A DNA stretch of 64,000 nucleotides, taken from the NCBI GenBank assembly GCA_018105865.1, contig CM030845.1:14669038-14733037 (forward strand), given 5' to 3'. The stretch's first letter is position 1. Each line of letters starts with the position of its first letter. The translations under genes and the position numbers were made by a program. A model generated the notes under the pieces. The model saw only the letters and a list, made by a program, of their open reading frames with translations, had not been told where the DNA came from and searched no databases. Of this stretch, positions 45,341 through 55,184 are shown in pieces. Origin of the DNA: Metaphire vulgaris (lineage: Eukaryota > Annelida > Clitellata > Crassiclitellata > Megascolecidae).

Positions 45341-46011
45341 ACTTAATTAATTAATTAATTAAAATTAGTACAAAATACATTATTATAAACGCTAATTAAT
45401 TAGATTAAATTACTAACTAACAAGTTTATACAGTTAAGCAATCTTTAATAATAATTAATAATAATAATAACAAATCCAATAATACTTCCACGTCTGGGGG
45501 TCGCATGCTAGACAGATATCAAAACAGTATCAAAAGTAAAGCTACAAAACATCACGGAGTTGAAGACGGTGCTGAAGAATATCTGGGAGAGCTTGCCGGA
45601 AAACCAGATCAAGAAGTCGATACTGTCAGTGAAGAAGCGCTTGTCGGCATGTGTGAAAGCTGAGGGGGGCATTTTGAGCACCTGTTCCCTTAGCAAATAA
45701 TCTGAAATCCCCTTTAAAACGGCCCTTTTCAGGAACAAATAAATAAAAAATAATTTTTTATCACTTTATTATGACGTTATATTCCAAAGTCAATTTCAAA
45801 ATGTGGGTCTCTTTAGTTTCTTGGCCATATTTCAGCAAACACTAAAGATATCAGCATGAAATTTGGCAATTGCATCAAAAACATTCCCAGGTATATGGCC
45901 TATAAATTTAATTGAAATCGCTATACACGCAGCCGAGATATTAAATATAATAAAGGGGTAAGCCTTTTCACTTTTACACCCTGTATAGTTAGGTAGTTAA
46001 TATGCCAACTT

Positions 46012-46060
46012 ATATAGCGCTATAGTCACAGCAGGCCAAGATCGAGAGCGCTTTGAATAA
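46012..46060. repeat. LINE-like 3' tail hairpin
   Basis: TTATATAGCGCTATAG, then GAGAGCGCTTTGAA 30 bases later. It has the same layout as 821-872 and the LINE tails. Confidence 0.5.
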
Positions 46061-46096
46061 TTTCTATAACAAAGTTACCGGTACTGTCCTTGGAGC

Positions 46097-46269
46097 CAGT
46101 GGCGTCGCCAGGAATTTTTGGTTGAGGGGGGCCAAAACGGGGCTGGCGTGTCAGATTCCTTACCCACCCCCACCGCCACAAAAAACTTTCACCGGATTTG
46201 CGCGAATCTGGTAGGTGGTCTGGGGCAGGTTGGGGGGAGTTGCCACATCCCCCCGTGGCGACGCTAACG
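46097..46269. mobile_element. hAT MITE (CAGTGGCGTCGCC), TSD CTTGGA(G/C)C
   Basis: The left end is CAGTGGCGTCGCC; the right end, reversed, CGTTAGCGTCGCC. The flanks CTTGGAGC and CTTGGACC differ at one base. G-rich and C-rich inner arms are present. Confidence 0.72.
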
Positions 46270-46277
46270 CTTGGACC

Positions 46278-46370
46278 AGTTTGCGGCGTTGCTTTAATTT
46301 GCCCCGAGGACCAGACGCAACACGTTGGCGGGCCGGATCCGGCCCGCGGGCCACTGGTTGCGTACCACTG
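46278..46370 (-). mobile_element. hAT end fragment
   Basis: Reversed, it starts CAGTGGTACGCAACCAGTGG and then GCCCGCGGGCCGGATCC, a layout common at hAT ends (CAGTGGTTCTCAACC-like). No second end was found. Confidence 0.5.
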
Positions 46371-46789
46371 ATCTAGAAAGAAGCCGCTATAGACATGGGC
46401 GCCCATACTCGCACTTGCTCCCTGAAATATGCAAATACGATTTTTCAAATTGTATTTTTGATTTTAACCAATATTTTCACACTAAAACACTACCTAAATA
46501 ATGCACAACAGTGCCTGATTTTGTTTATGGTTTACCTGGCACTCTGGCAATCTTATGAAATTGTCGAATTTTAAAGATGAAGACCTTGCCAAAATGCTAA
46601 CCATCACCATTGTGTTTTGCCCCCAGGAAAAATTTCTGTGGACACCCATGTCTAATAGACACTTCAATTACTGTACTTTGTCTTAAGTGTCGATTATTTA
46701 AAGTCTTGACCCACCGATGGCAGGAAGCCTGCATGATGGGCAAGGCTGACCACACTACATGTACTTTGTCAGCCGGATTGCTGCGCCCC

Positions 46790-47350
46790 CTAACTGCTGG
46801 CGCCCCCTGCCTTGCGGAGCAGGCGGAGTGGGTCGCTCCGATCCTGAAAATCACTGACCCTCTTCATATAAAGCTAGGACTTACGAAGCAATTTGTAAAG
46901 GCTCTAGAGTCTAGATAAAGAAGGTACTTGTTTTAAGTGCATAAATGAAAAGTTCACAGCTTTAACTAAAGAAAAGATCAAGATGTGTTTTATGGACCAC
47001 TAATTGAAATTTTGAACAGACAATGCAAGGACTAGAAAGATTTGCATGAAGAGGATTCTGTAAAGTTGTTAATAAGTTTTTGGGTAACACCAAGGATCCA
47101 AACTATGCTAACATAGTGGAGGACATGCTGCAAAGTTTTAGGCGACTTGGTTGCACCACGAGTCTCAAGGTGCACTTTCTATACTCCCATCTTGATTATT
47201 TACCCAATAATTTGGGTAGTGTGAGCAAGGAAGAAGGTCAGCGATTCCACCAGGATGTTACGACTATGGAGATGTGGTACCAGTGAAAATGGAAGACTCA
47301 TATGATGCCTGATTACTGCTGGTGTTTGAAGAGACATGACAGCTACGAGC
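46790..47350 (+). pseudogene. Transposon ORF of the FHQD...DYCW type
   Basis: The plus-strand blocks are DPLHIKLGLTKQFVKALES, a gap with frameshifts, DPNYANIVEDMLQSFRRLG, SLKVHFLYSHLDYLPNNLG, GQRFHQDVTTMEMWYQ-stop and MPDYCWCLKRHDS. From recall, this series is shared by a protein often annotated as uncharacterised in arthropods and cnidarians that behaves as a mobile element. The superfamily is not certain. Several stops show it is dead. The N-terminal part (46610-46790) has no match I recognise. Confidence 0.7.
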
Positions 47351-47659
47351 TCTACACCAAGAAAGTCAAGGAAGCACTGCCTCATTCCATGATTATGCTG
47401 ACTGTTGAAGTTGTTTGTAATGCTTCATATGCCTCAGAAAACTGTATGTATACAGATTATAATATCAGTCTATACTTGATTTAGATTTAGTAAAATGCAG
47501 TGGCACTCAGTTCCCAATTTGTTTTTTAAATTTTTGTGTTACTCAAACTGGCAAAATTGTTCATAATTGTAACTACATAAAACTTTATCTGCAATTTGTA
47601 AAAATAATGGGACATGGTAGAGAAATTCTGAGTGCAGATCTAAAATCAGCATGTCAAAA

Positions 47660-48440
47660 TTGTGTAGAATTGCCTCAAAACTTCAAAACATCTTTCAAGA
47701 AATTTCATTTTGCATTATTTGCATACCAGTGTATAATCAAAGCCAGTCTGTCCACAACCTAGGTGTAATATTAGATAAAAACCTGTCTTTTAATGATCAT
47801 ATAAATAAGGTCAGCAGAATTGCCTATATGCAAACCAGATAGTTGACGAATTCATGATCTTATGCCCATACCTACTCCAATTCCTCTTGCCAATGCCCTT
47901 GTCAGTAGTAGACTTGATTATTGCAATTCCCCTTACAATGGTATGGCCAAAATTAAGGATTCAGAATGCTATAGCCCGGGCCATTACAAAAACTCGTAAG
48001 TATGATCTTAATATGATCTGTTCCTGTTCTTCAGGAAGTTCTTAAAAAGTTACACTGGTTGCCGGTAGAACAGAGAATTGTATTCAAAACTGGTCTCCTG
48101 GTTTTTAAAACATTGCAGTCTGGCCAACCTCAATATTTAAAATCTATGTTGAACTATCCAAAACGTTGTCATTCAACAAGGTTTGCTGATTCAGTACTTA
48201 GAACCAAAAATCTGGAACTCTCTTCCTCTGGTTGTCAGATCTTCCAATAAACTGAGTTTTCAGATTTAGGCTTAAAACAGATCTCTTCCAAATAAAATTT
48301 CCTCCATAGTCTGTCTTGCTGTTTCCCTCTTACTGATCTCTGGAATGACCTGGTCTTTTGCTGATGGATTTTGAAGTACCATCCATTGATACCCTCAGGT
48401 ATTAGAAATGTGCTATAGAAGTGCATAATTATTATTATTA
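47660..48440 (+). pseudogene. CR1/Rex-type LINE RT C-terminal part
   Basis: The plus strand reads SVHNLGVILDKNLSFNDHIN, VSRIAYMQ, damaged LVSSRLDYCNSP-like sequence, AIARAITKTRKYD, LKKLHWLPVEQRIVFKTGLL and FKTLQSGQPQYLKSML. It ends with CTATAGAAGTGCATAATTAT and (TTA)n. Multiple shifts make it inactive. Confidence 0.8.
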
Positions 48441-49640
48441 CTAATTGAGCTCCAAAGTTCTCGTGCAGCATATGAGAATGCATGGTTGCAGATTTTGAGA
48501 GATGACTGATTAAACGGGCGTGAAAGTGCGAGATAAGAATTTTCGAAGGTACAACAGTTATGATGAATGGAGAGAACTGTATGTAATCGTTATTATCTTG
48601 TACTGGATGCGTTCTGATATTTTAAGCCAGTACAGTGACTTCAGTATAGGTGAAATATGGCAGAACGTTGGTGATTTGGTTACTGCTCAAGCTAGTGTGT
48701 TTTGAATTAATTGTAATTTGTTGATGGAGGTTTTTGGAAGGTTTATAGTAAAGGGAGTTGCAGTAGTCTAGTTTGGAATGGACTATTGAAGTGGTGATAG
48801 CTGAGGCAGTTTTGGATTAAAAGCAAGGATGAAGGCGACGTAGATCACGAATATGGGCATAGCAGACTTTCGAAAGTTGAGAGAGTTGTGATTCAAAATT
48901 TAAAGATGAATCAAATTTGAAACCATGATTTTTGCAGTTTGAGCAGGGGTTATTGTGATGTCTGGAGCCAAAACTAGCTTGGCCAAAACTAGCTTGAGAC
49001 TGTCAATTTTTTTAACTGTTTGGGTAATCTTATTAAGAGGAATTCTGTCTTGGATGGGTTAAGAGTAAGGAGGTTAGAGGACATCTATGCAGAAATAGAC
49101 GAGAATGCTGATTCAAGTGCAGTGATTGATAAGTTAAATGAAGGTGAAGAAGAAATTAATAGCCAAGTGTCTTCGGCATACAGTTGGTGATTCAAGTTGA
49201 GATAGTTAATTAAGGATGATAGTGGTGTAGTATAGAGACTGAACAATACTGGCCCGAGGACGGATCCTGGTGGCACACCAAGTTTTACGATATGGGATGA
49301 TGATTGGTTGAGGCATGAAACTTGGAAGGAATGAGACTTGGGGTAAGATTTGAACCAGTGATGAGCTTTGTCAAATACGGTAGACCAAACCAGAGAGTCG
49401 CTCGAGCATACTTTTGTGATCAATAGTATCAAATGCGGCAGAAAGGTAAAGGAGACAAACGCCAGTGACTTGTCAGAGACCAATGGCAGTTAAGAGTCTG
49501 TCAATGAATGTAGGCCAGGGCAGTTTCAACTGAGTGAAGTTTAGTGTAAGTGGATTGAGGAATGTTATATATTGATTTGTTTGAAAGGTGTTCATTGTGT
49601 CTAGAAAGCACAATTTTCTCTGTGAGTTTTGATAGGAGAG
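48441..49640 (-). pseudogene. L2-type LINE (diverged family A), RT with YAED
   Basis: The minus strand reads LVWSTVFDKAHHWFKSYPKS, LGVPPGSVLGPVLFSLYTTP (motif B) and LNHQLYAEDTWLLISSSPSF, where the catalytic YADD reads YAED. C-terminal blocks follow to about 48445. It is diverged from the copies at 3205-7284 but collinear with them. The changed catalytic residue and the shifts show it is dead. Confidence 0.82.
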
Positions 49641-49647
49641 AAAGATC

Positions 49648-49676
49648 ACACACACGCACGCACACACACACACAGC
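49648..49676. repeat. (CA)n microsatellite
   Basis: A CACACGCACGCACACACA run at the junction of the LINE and the Helitron helicase piece. Confidence 0.85.
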
Positions 49677-49739
49677 TGTACCTGGACATGTGTTGCTGTG
49701 TCTGTCTGGTTAAATGAAAAAGAAAGAGAAAGCGCACGT

Positions 49740-50090
49740 TTGTCATATGTTGACCATTGACTCTGCAGATATAGATTGTCTGGTTTGCCGATTCTAGAAC
49801 AAGTAATGTATAATTGTCCATGTGAGAAGCAATCCATTTCGAGACCTAAACCACACAATTCTAAAGACTGACCCTGAGCTTTGTTGATGGTTATTGCAAA
49901 TGCCAATTGAATTGGGAATTCCAATCTCTTATATTGAAATGGCATATCCGTTGGAATCATAGGAATGCGTGGAATGATAGGAATGCGTGGAATGATGGCA
50001 TTTTGACCTTTGAAAGGTCCTGTCAAGATTGTAGCCCCATTCTTCCTCAGTTTGGTTTGCAATTACTCGTCATACTGCCTCCGCTCCGCG
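49740..50090 (-). pseudogene. Helitron helicase C-terminus (PIF1-like)
   Basis: The minus frame reads TILTGPFKGQNAIIPRIPII, PTDMPFQYKRLEFPIQLAFA, ITINKAQGQSLELCGLGLEM and CFSHGQLYITCSRIGKPDNL. These are motifs V and VI of the PIF1-like helicase that ends Helitron Rep/Hel proteins. IIPRIP is repeated twice through an 18-bp direct duplication. Upstream (higher coordinates) the frame is lost near 50090. No Helitron terminus was found next to it. Confidence 0.82.
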
Positions 50091-50130
50091 AGTACGACTA
50101 CCTAAGTTTGATATTCTGCAAGGAATGATT

Positions 50131-50500
50131 TGAATAAATGCACAATTAAAATGCAGATCAAAACTACATGAAATAAACCAAGTAACAGCCAAAAAATTTT
50201 GTTGTCCAGTGTAACCTACATTCTTTTTCTTATTGGCATTTTGGTATTACTACTTCTACTGAAATAAAAAATACAGTAAAAAAGGGAATTCTGACTGGAC
50301 TGCTGATTTTAAAGGACATATGCAACATTTTGCAACTTGATCAAACCACATTTTCCTTTGCCTCTCAACTGTCACTTCATAATGACATAAATAAAAGCAG
50401 GAATTGTGAATCCTGATTCTCGACTATATTGGCCAAAGGATAAAAAGGCAAATGTTACTAGTGCTCTCTAGGATATCACATCTGTAACATGTTAAACTAT
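50131..50500. other. No feature identified
   Basis: AT-rich, no recognisable frame or terminal repeats. Confidence 0.35.
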
Positions 50501-50567
50501 TTAGGGCTGTCCATTAATTACATAAAAATTTTTATGCAATTTTTAACCCCTCCCCCTTGTCAACAAC

Positions 50568-51732
50568 CAGTGGCAGCTCTAGGATTTGGCAAGTGGGGGG
50601 GCCGCTGGGGTGGCAACTTCTAATCATGAGGGGGCCAACCATTTGTTGTTTAATGTACAGGGTGTAAAAGTGAAAAGGGCACCCCTTTATGATATTTAAT
50701 ATCTCGGCTGCGTGTATAGCGATTTCAATGAAATTTATAGGCCATATACCTGAGAATGTTTCTGATGTAATTGCCAAATTTCATGCTGATATCTTTAGTG
50801 TTTGCTGAAATTTGGCCAAAAAACTAAAGAGACCCAAATTTTAAAATTGACAAACAGAAGATAACGTCATAGTAATTTGTATCGTTTCTAAGTCTAAAAT
50901 TGCGTCGTTGTCATTGCGCCAGACAAGGTCAAGGGTTACTTACGGCCAACAGATAAACACAGCAGCATTATGATTGGCTGCAGGACTGTCATGATTTGCT
51001 TGGAGAAGATTTCATATTCCAAGCAAGATGGAACACCTGCCCACTCTGCTCTCAGGACTCAGAATTTTCTGTAGCAACACTGTCCAGATTTCATCAAGAA
51101 AGATGACTGGCCACCCAACTCCCCAGATATCAATCCACTTGACTTCCACGTCTGGGGAATCATGCTCGACAGATATCAAAAGTATCAGCCAAAGCCACAG
51201 AACATCACGGAGTTGAAGACTGTGCTGAAGAATATTTGGGAGAGTTTGCCTGAGGACCAGATCAAGAAGTCGATACTGTCAGTGAAGAAGCGCTTGTTGG
51301 TATGTGTGAAGGCTAAGGGTGCATGGACATTTTGAGCACCTGCTCCCGCAACAAATCATCTGAAACCCCCTTTATGTTCAGGGCCAAAAAAACTTTTAAA
51401 AATATTTTTATCACTTTATTATGATGTTATATTCCAAAGTCAATTTTAAAATGTGTGTCTCTTTAGTTTTTTGGCCATATTTCAGCAAAAACTAAAGATA
51501 TCAGCATGAAATTTGGCAATTGCATCAAAAACATTCCCAGGTATATGGCCTATAAATTTAATTGAAATTGCTATACACACAGCCGAGATATTAAATATCA
51601 TAAAGGGGTGCCCTTTTCACTTTTACACCCTGTATGTAGCATTAAGTATAGGGTCCCAACAGGGGGCCACTGGGGCCAGGCACTTAATAGGGAGGCATGG
51701 GACCCCCTGACCCCCCGGTGGAGCTGCCACTG
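50568..51732. mobile_element. hAT MITE (CAGTGGCAGCTC), TSD TCAACAAC, middle layer
   Basis: It is flanked by TCAACAAC (50560-50567 and 51733-51740). The ends are CAGTGGCAGCTCTAGG and, reversed, CAGTGGCAGCTCCACC. It belongs to the 38254 family. The original was about 190 bp; a mariner lies inside. Confidence 0.92.
50658..51632 (+). mobile_element. DD37D mariner, copy 4, inner layer
   Basis: TA duplications flank it (50656-50657, 51633-51634). It is 975 bp with long inverted repeats starting CAGGGTGTAAAAGTGAAAAG. The transposase part from 51000 reads a shifted DFIFQ-QDGTPAHSALRTQ, stop, HCPDFIKKDDWPPNSPDINP, LDFHVWGIMLDRYQKYQ and SLPEDQIKKSILSVKKRL. The N-terminal half is deleted (the same internal deletion as copy 3). 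37 residues lie between QQD and PLD. Confidence 0.92.
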
Positions 51733-52113
51733 TCAACAACTGTCAAACTTTCAGTGACCTCTAATAAAATTTTATCAAAAATTTGTTACCCTCCCTACAA
51801 GGAGAAGGAACCACAACCGGCAAACGTCGACAATCTACATGAAATAAAAACAAAATATGATGATGCAAGACTATGACTCCTAGGCAAGAGCTCAACTGGT
51901 TAAGGATTAAAGTGGTGGGCAGTTGATGGGCACGTGAGTGTGTGCCATGGAGGACCAACGCACCATCTACTTTCCTAGTTTTTGATTTATTAAATTTATT
52001 GTACAAATAAAATTGTTTGTGTAAATTTATCTTGACCCCCTCCCCATTTCAACAATTGTTAAAGTTCTTCAAACCCCCTCTCCTATTTTGTTTACATAAT
52101 TAACGGACAGACC

Positions 52114-52402
52114 CTTAAGGAAATCAAACATGACAACCATTTACCCTAGTATGGACTGAGCACTACTGTATGTTCAAGTACCAGTAATAGTAATTCTAAT
52201 AGTAAAGTGCATAAGCATAAGCAGCTACATTACTACTTTGCAAGCACTATATAAACTCCTAAGGTTTTACTTACTTGTTTACTCATAAAATGATACTGCA
52301 TATGTAATAAAGGTTCATCAAAATATCCAATAATGGAGATGCTTCTGTCACAAAATGACCTGCCTATCAAATTGGTCCTTTAAGCCAAACAAATGCTAGC
52401 AA
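52114..52402. other. Possible 3' UTR of an unrecognised gene
   Basis: AT-rich sequence downstream (minus) of the candidate terminal exon at 52403-52453. No clear AATAAA on the minus strand was seen. Confidence 0.3.
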
Positions 52403-52453
52403 TTAATACTGTCTTGATTGTCCATATCCATGCCTTGGTGGTGCAAGGTTACC
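52403..52453 (-). CDS. Candidate terminal exon of an unrecognised gene
   Basis: The minus strand has an acceptor TTTCTTTGCAG followed by 16 codons, GNLAPPRHGYGQSRQY, and TAA. The good polypyrimidine acceptor, the immediate in-phase stop and the R/G/Q/Y-rich composition of an RNA-binding-type tail support a real C-terminus. It joins in phase 0 with the exon at 55185-55313. I do not recognise the protein. It lies upstream of CCDC6 in the same orientation. A chance splice-like sequence remains possible. Confidence 0.45.
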   Translation of the reverse strand, partial: GNLAPPRHGYGQSRQY

Positions 52454-53170
52454 CTGCAAAGAAAAGACATACAATACATTCAATCAAAAAATGTATTTTG
52501 AACAGAGAAAAGTTACATGTAGTTTTCATTATCAGCACCACTCAAATAAATATACCAAGATTCAAATGAAAGTTCAAAGATGATCATTCAATGTGGTTTT
52601 GAATATTCTTGCATTTTTTGCATAACAGAATAAATTCCAGGGTAGGAAATGACCGAACGGGTATTTTCCACCGAATATTTTGGGTCAACGATTTCCGGAT
52701 CCAGACCCGAAGCAAATATTACCGCACAAGATTAGAAAGACCCAAACTTAGTACTTACTAAAGTTACCAGTAGTCACTTAATACTCACTACTCAGTTACA
52801 TCGTGCAGCCTCAACTAGTCTAATTCTTTGTGTGACTTAGTTCTGGTTAAAATAAATTTTACAGTTGCGTTTGTTAACTTCAGTTAAATTGTTCTTTATT
52901 AGAACCTGAAATGTGACAATAATATTCAGATTCGGTAGTTTCATGACATAAGTATTTGGAGAATCCACCAAACCAGGACAGTGTGTAGTTCCCTGTTTTG
53001 GTCGGTGGTGCAGTAAACTGATGTAGAGGCAATAAATAGTAAGTAATAATATACTCAATTTGCTGTCTATCAATAAGGTTCAAATGTTTACAAGAAACAT
53101 TTACATAAATGTTTTCAAATAAAAGTTAGAAATTGTACTAGGAACTTGACATTATAACAAGTTTTAGCCT
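52454..53170. other. No gene seen (probable intron)
   Basis: AT-rich, non-repetitive as far as I can see, lying between the two candidate exons. No other exon-like frame with splice sites was found here. Confidence 0.3.
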
Positions 53171-53571
53171 GCATCCAAGGGATAATGTCATCTAATTGTC
53201 ATTTGCACAAATTACATCTTGCCATTGACTAGCTACACGGATGATGCCCTGTCAAGAAAACTGCCCAGACTACTCCACTCCATGCTTTGTGAGTCAGGCT
53301 ATAATGTTTATTAGTTTTATAGCATTAGCAAACTGTCATGCAAACAAATGAAATAATTTAGAAGTTCTTTAATTTCATGGCATTTCCATGTGGCATCCAG
53401 AATATTTGTGTATATAATGGCTAAAAGGTCAAAGACAATCAAATTAGCACGCCAATGCAGACGCAGAAACACAAGCATCCAAGGAATGGTGATGTCTAAT
53501 AATTAGTTGTCGACATTTCAACTCATTTACAGGAATCACATCTTGTCATTGACTACCTACACCGATGATAC
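53171..53571. repeat. Duplicated segment of about 130 bp
   Basis: GCATCCAAGG, ACATCTTG-CATTGACTA and CTACAC-GATGAT appear at 53171-53255 and again at 53470-53571. The second copy continues after the LINE insertion at 54664 (CCAGACTATTCCACTCCAT), matching 53266-53285. Confidence 0.6.
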
Positions 53572-54663
53572 ATCATCATCATCATCATCAGAAGCGCGTA
53601 GCCGGCGGGGGCCGTTGCGTCACCCCTTGACCATGACCCCGCCGGATGGCACGACTCCAGAGAGTAGATGGAATCTCGCTGGTATGGGAACGGATGTGGT
53701 CGATCCATCTTTTCCTGGGACGACCAGGACCGCGCTTCCATGATCGGTCAGGTGGACGACCGATGGATAGGTCAACGTGGCAGCGGAGGGCTTGATGAAC
53801 AGGAACTGTCTCTTCGAGGCGGGCTGCATGTCCAAAAATTGCAAGGCGGCGCCTACTTATCAATTCATTGAGTGATGGTAATCCAGTCCGTGAGGATATC
53901 TCCGCGTTGGTAATGAAGTCATACCAGTGTACTCCAAGGATCTGACGTTGGCACCTCATATGGAAGGCTTCCAGCTTACTTAGATCTGAGGCGAGTAAGG
54001 TCCAGGTCTCGGCCGCATAGAGTAGGACAGACAGAACAAGTGTCTGGTATAAACGAAGCTTGATGACCAGAGAGAGACGTCTGTCCTGCCAGATATTATG
54101 CAGGGAGAACATGGCAGTAGAGGCTAGGGTGATGCGTCTGGTCAGATCTTGATGACAATGTCCATTGGAGGACTGCACGCTACCAAGGTATGTGAAACTG
54201 TCTACTGACTCAACACACTCCCCATCAATCACGATAGAGGAGGGCTGTGATCCACATCCTAGGTTCTGTAACTTGGTTTTAGTCCAGGAAGCCTTCATAC
54301 CAAGTGGAGCAGAAGCATGGCTGAAACTAGACAGGTATTCAGAGGCATTGGTAGCAGAAGGTAGAAACAGAGTTGTAGCATCTGCGTAGACCAGGTCTGT
54401 GAAGCGGTGTGACCCAACGCTAATGCCATGGTTCACAGACATGTGATCTAAGATCCAGTCGATGGCAATGCAGAAGAGGATTGGTGCGAGTATACAACCC
54501 TGTCTCACACCAGATGTAGTTGAGAATCAAGCTGAGAGATTTTGACCGACCCGGATGCTAGCTCCCGTATTCTGATGCAAATCTTCTATCAGACGGAGCA
54601 AAATATCTGGAATTCCTTTGGCGCGCAATGCTTTCCATAAAGCGGTCCGATCCACCGAATCAA
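53572..54663 (-). pseudogene. Non-LTR retrotransposon RT, 5'-truncated, TSD ATGATAC
   Basis: It is flanked by ATGATAC (53565-53571 and 54664-54670). The minus strand reads VSFDSVDRTALWKALRAKGI (motif A), a stop, then an uninterrupted 306-codon frame: VRQGCILAPILFCIAIDWIL (motif B), FTDLVYADATTLFLPS where the catalytic YADD reads YADA, TYLGSVQSSNGHCHQDLTRR and YAAETWTLLASDLSKLEAFH, ending WKRGPGRPRKRWIDHIRSHT. The tail is (ATC)n, i.e. GAT repeats. It is young in frame integrity, but the D-to-A change would abolish polymerase activity. Confidence 0.9.
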
Positions 54664-54670
54664 ATGATAC

Positions 54671-55184
54671 TCTCTAAAGCAAATTGGCCAGACTATTCCA
54701 CTCCATAAATTTGTAGGTCAGACAGTTAAAACCAATTTTTTTTACTCCATCAACCAATTTCCCAGCCACGATAAACCAAACATGACTACGAACAGTTGTC
54801 ATCACCAACATCATCAGCACGAAGAACTGCCACAGCACTTTTGAAGTGCTCAGATATAAAGCACTGTTTCAAATTGCCACAGTTGAGTTTAACAAGGGTT
54901 CTATTCATTGTACATCATTCTTATTTAACCCATTTAAGATTCTTAATCTTTAATCCTTCCCTTTTAACTTTAATTAAAATTTATCTTTCATCAAAATATC
55001 AGCAGATGTCAGAGTCATAATTTTTGTTGCCATTATTTCTATTGAAATCTCTTTATTTACCTGCCAGGTTCTCAATTATTAACAAATAAGTTTCAAGTAT
55101 TTCTAACATTTAGATAATTTCCAAAATTAATATACAAACAAATAACATCAACTCTGATAACTTAAGAGCTGACTGAAAGATTAC
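54671..55184. other. No feature identified
   Basis: AT-rich sequence between a LINE and a candidate exon. No frame with supporting motifs. Confidence 0.3.

Larger units (their letters stand above)
41410..45483. mobile_element. GC-rich 4-kb insertion in mariner, family unknown
   Basis: The mariner reading frame stops at SPDMN (41409) and resumes near 45484. The insert begins TGTGGCGACCCCGCC and ends near AATAATAACA. The flanks AATC/AATC could be a 4-bp duplication, giving TG...CA ends as in LTR elements. GC-rich patches (41410-41690, 42570-43180, 44640-45300) contrast with AT-rich surroundings. Reversed, 42570-43000 gives VKALRNLTDAAARLEARAEV and NPQQVRDNAACL, and 41500-41680 gives NELKGLSDEAGTDRKSEEGN, suggesting decayed coding sequence of unknown kind. 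Confidence 0.45.
37699..45983 (+). mobile_element. DD37D mariner, copy 3, expanded to 8.3 kb by insertions
   Basis: TA duplications flank it (37697-37698, 45984-45985). The mariner itself is three pieces: 37699-37813 (left terminal repeat), 41041-41409 (inner repeat and transposase with DFIFQQDGTPAHSALRTQNF and KKDDWPPNSPDM), and about 45484-45983 (C-terminus, LKTVLKNIWESLPENQIKKS, and right repeat). The sequence is continuous across the gaps. The N-terminal half of the transposase is absent from all pieces. Confidence 0.88.
50504..52113. mobile_element. DNA transposon (GGGCTGTCCATTAATTA), outer layer of a nest
   Basis: The left end is GGGCTGTCCATTAATTAC; the right end, reversed, GGGTCTGTCCGTTAATTATG. 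TTA lies on both flanks, which could be a 3-bp duplication as in PIF/Harbinger. The interior holds a hAT MITE, itself hosting a mariner. Non-nested sequence is about 450 bp without coding. Confidence 0.6.
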
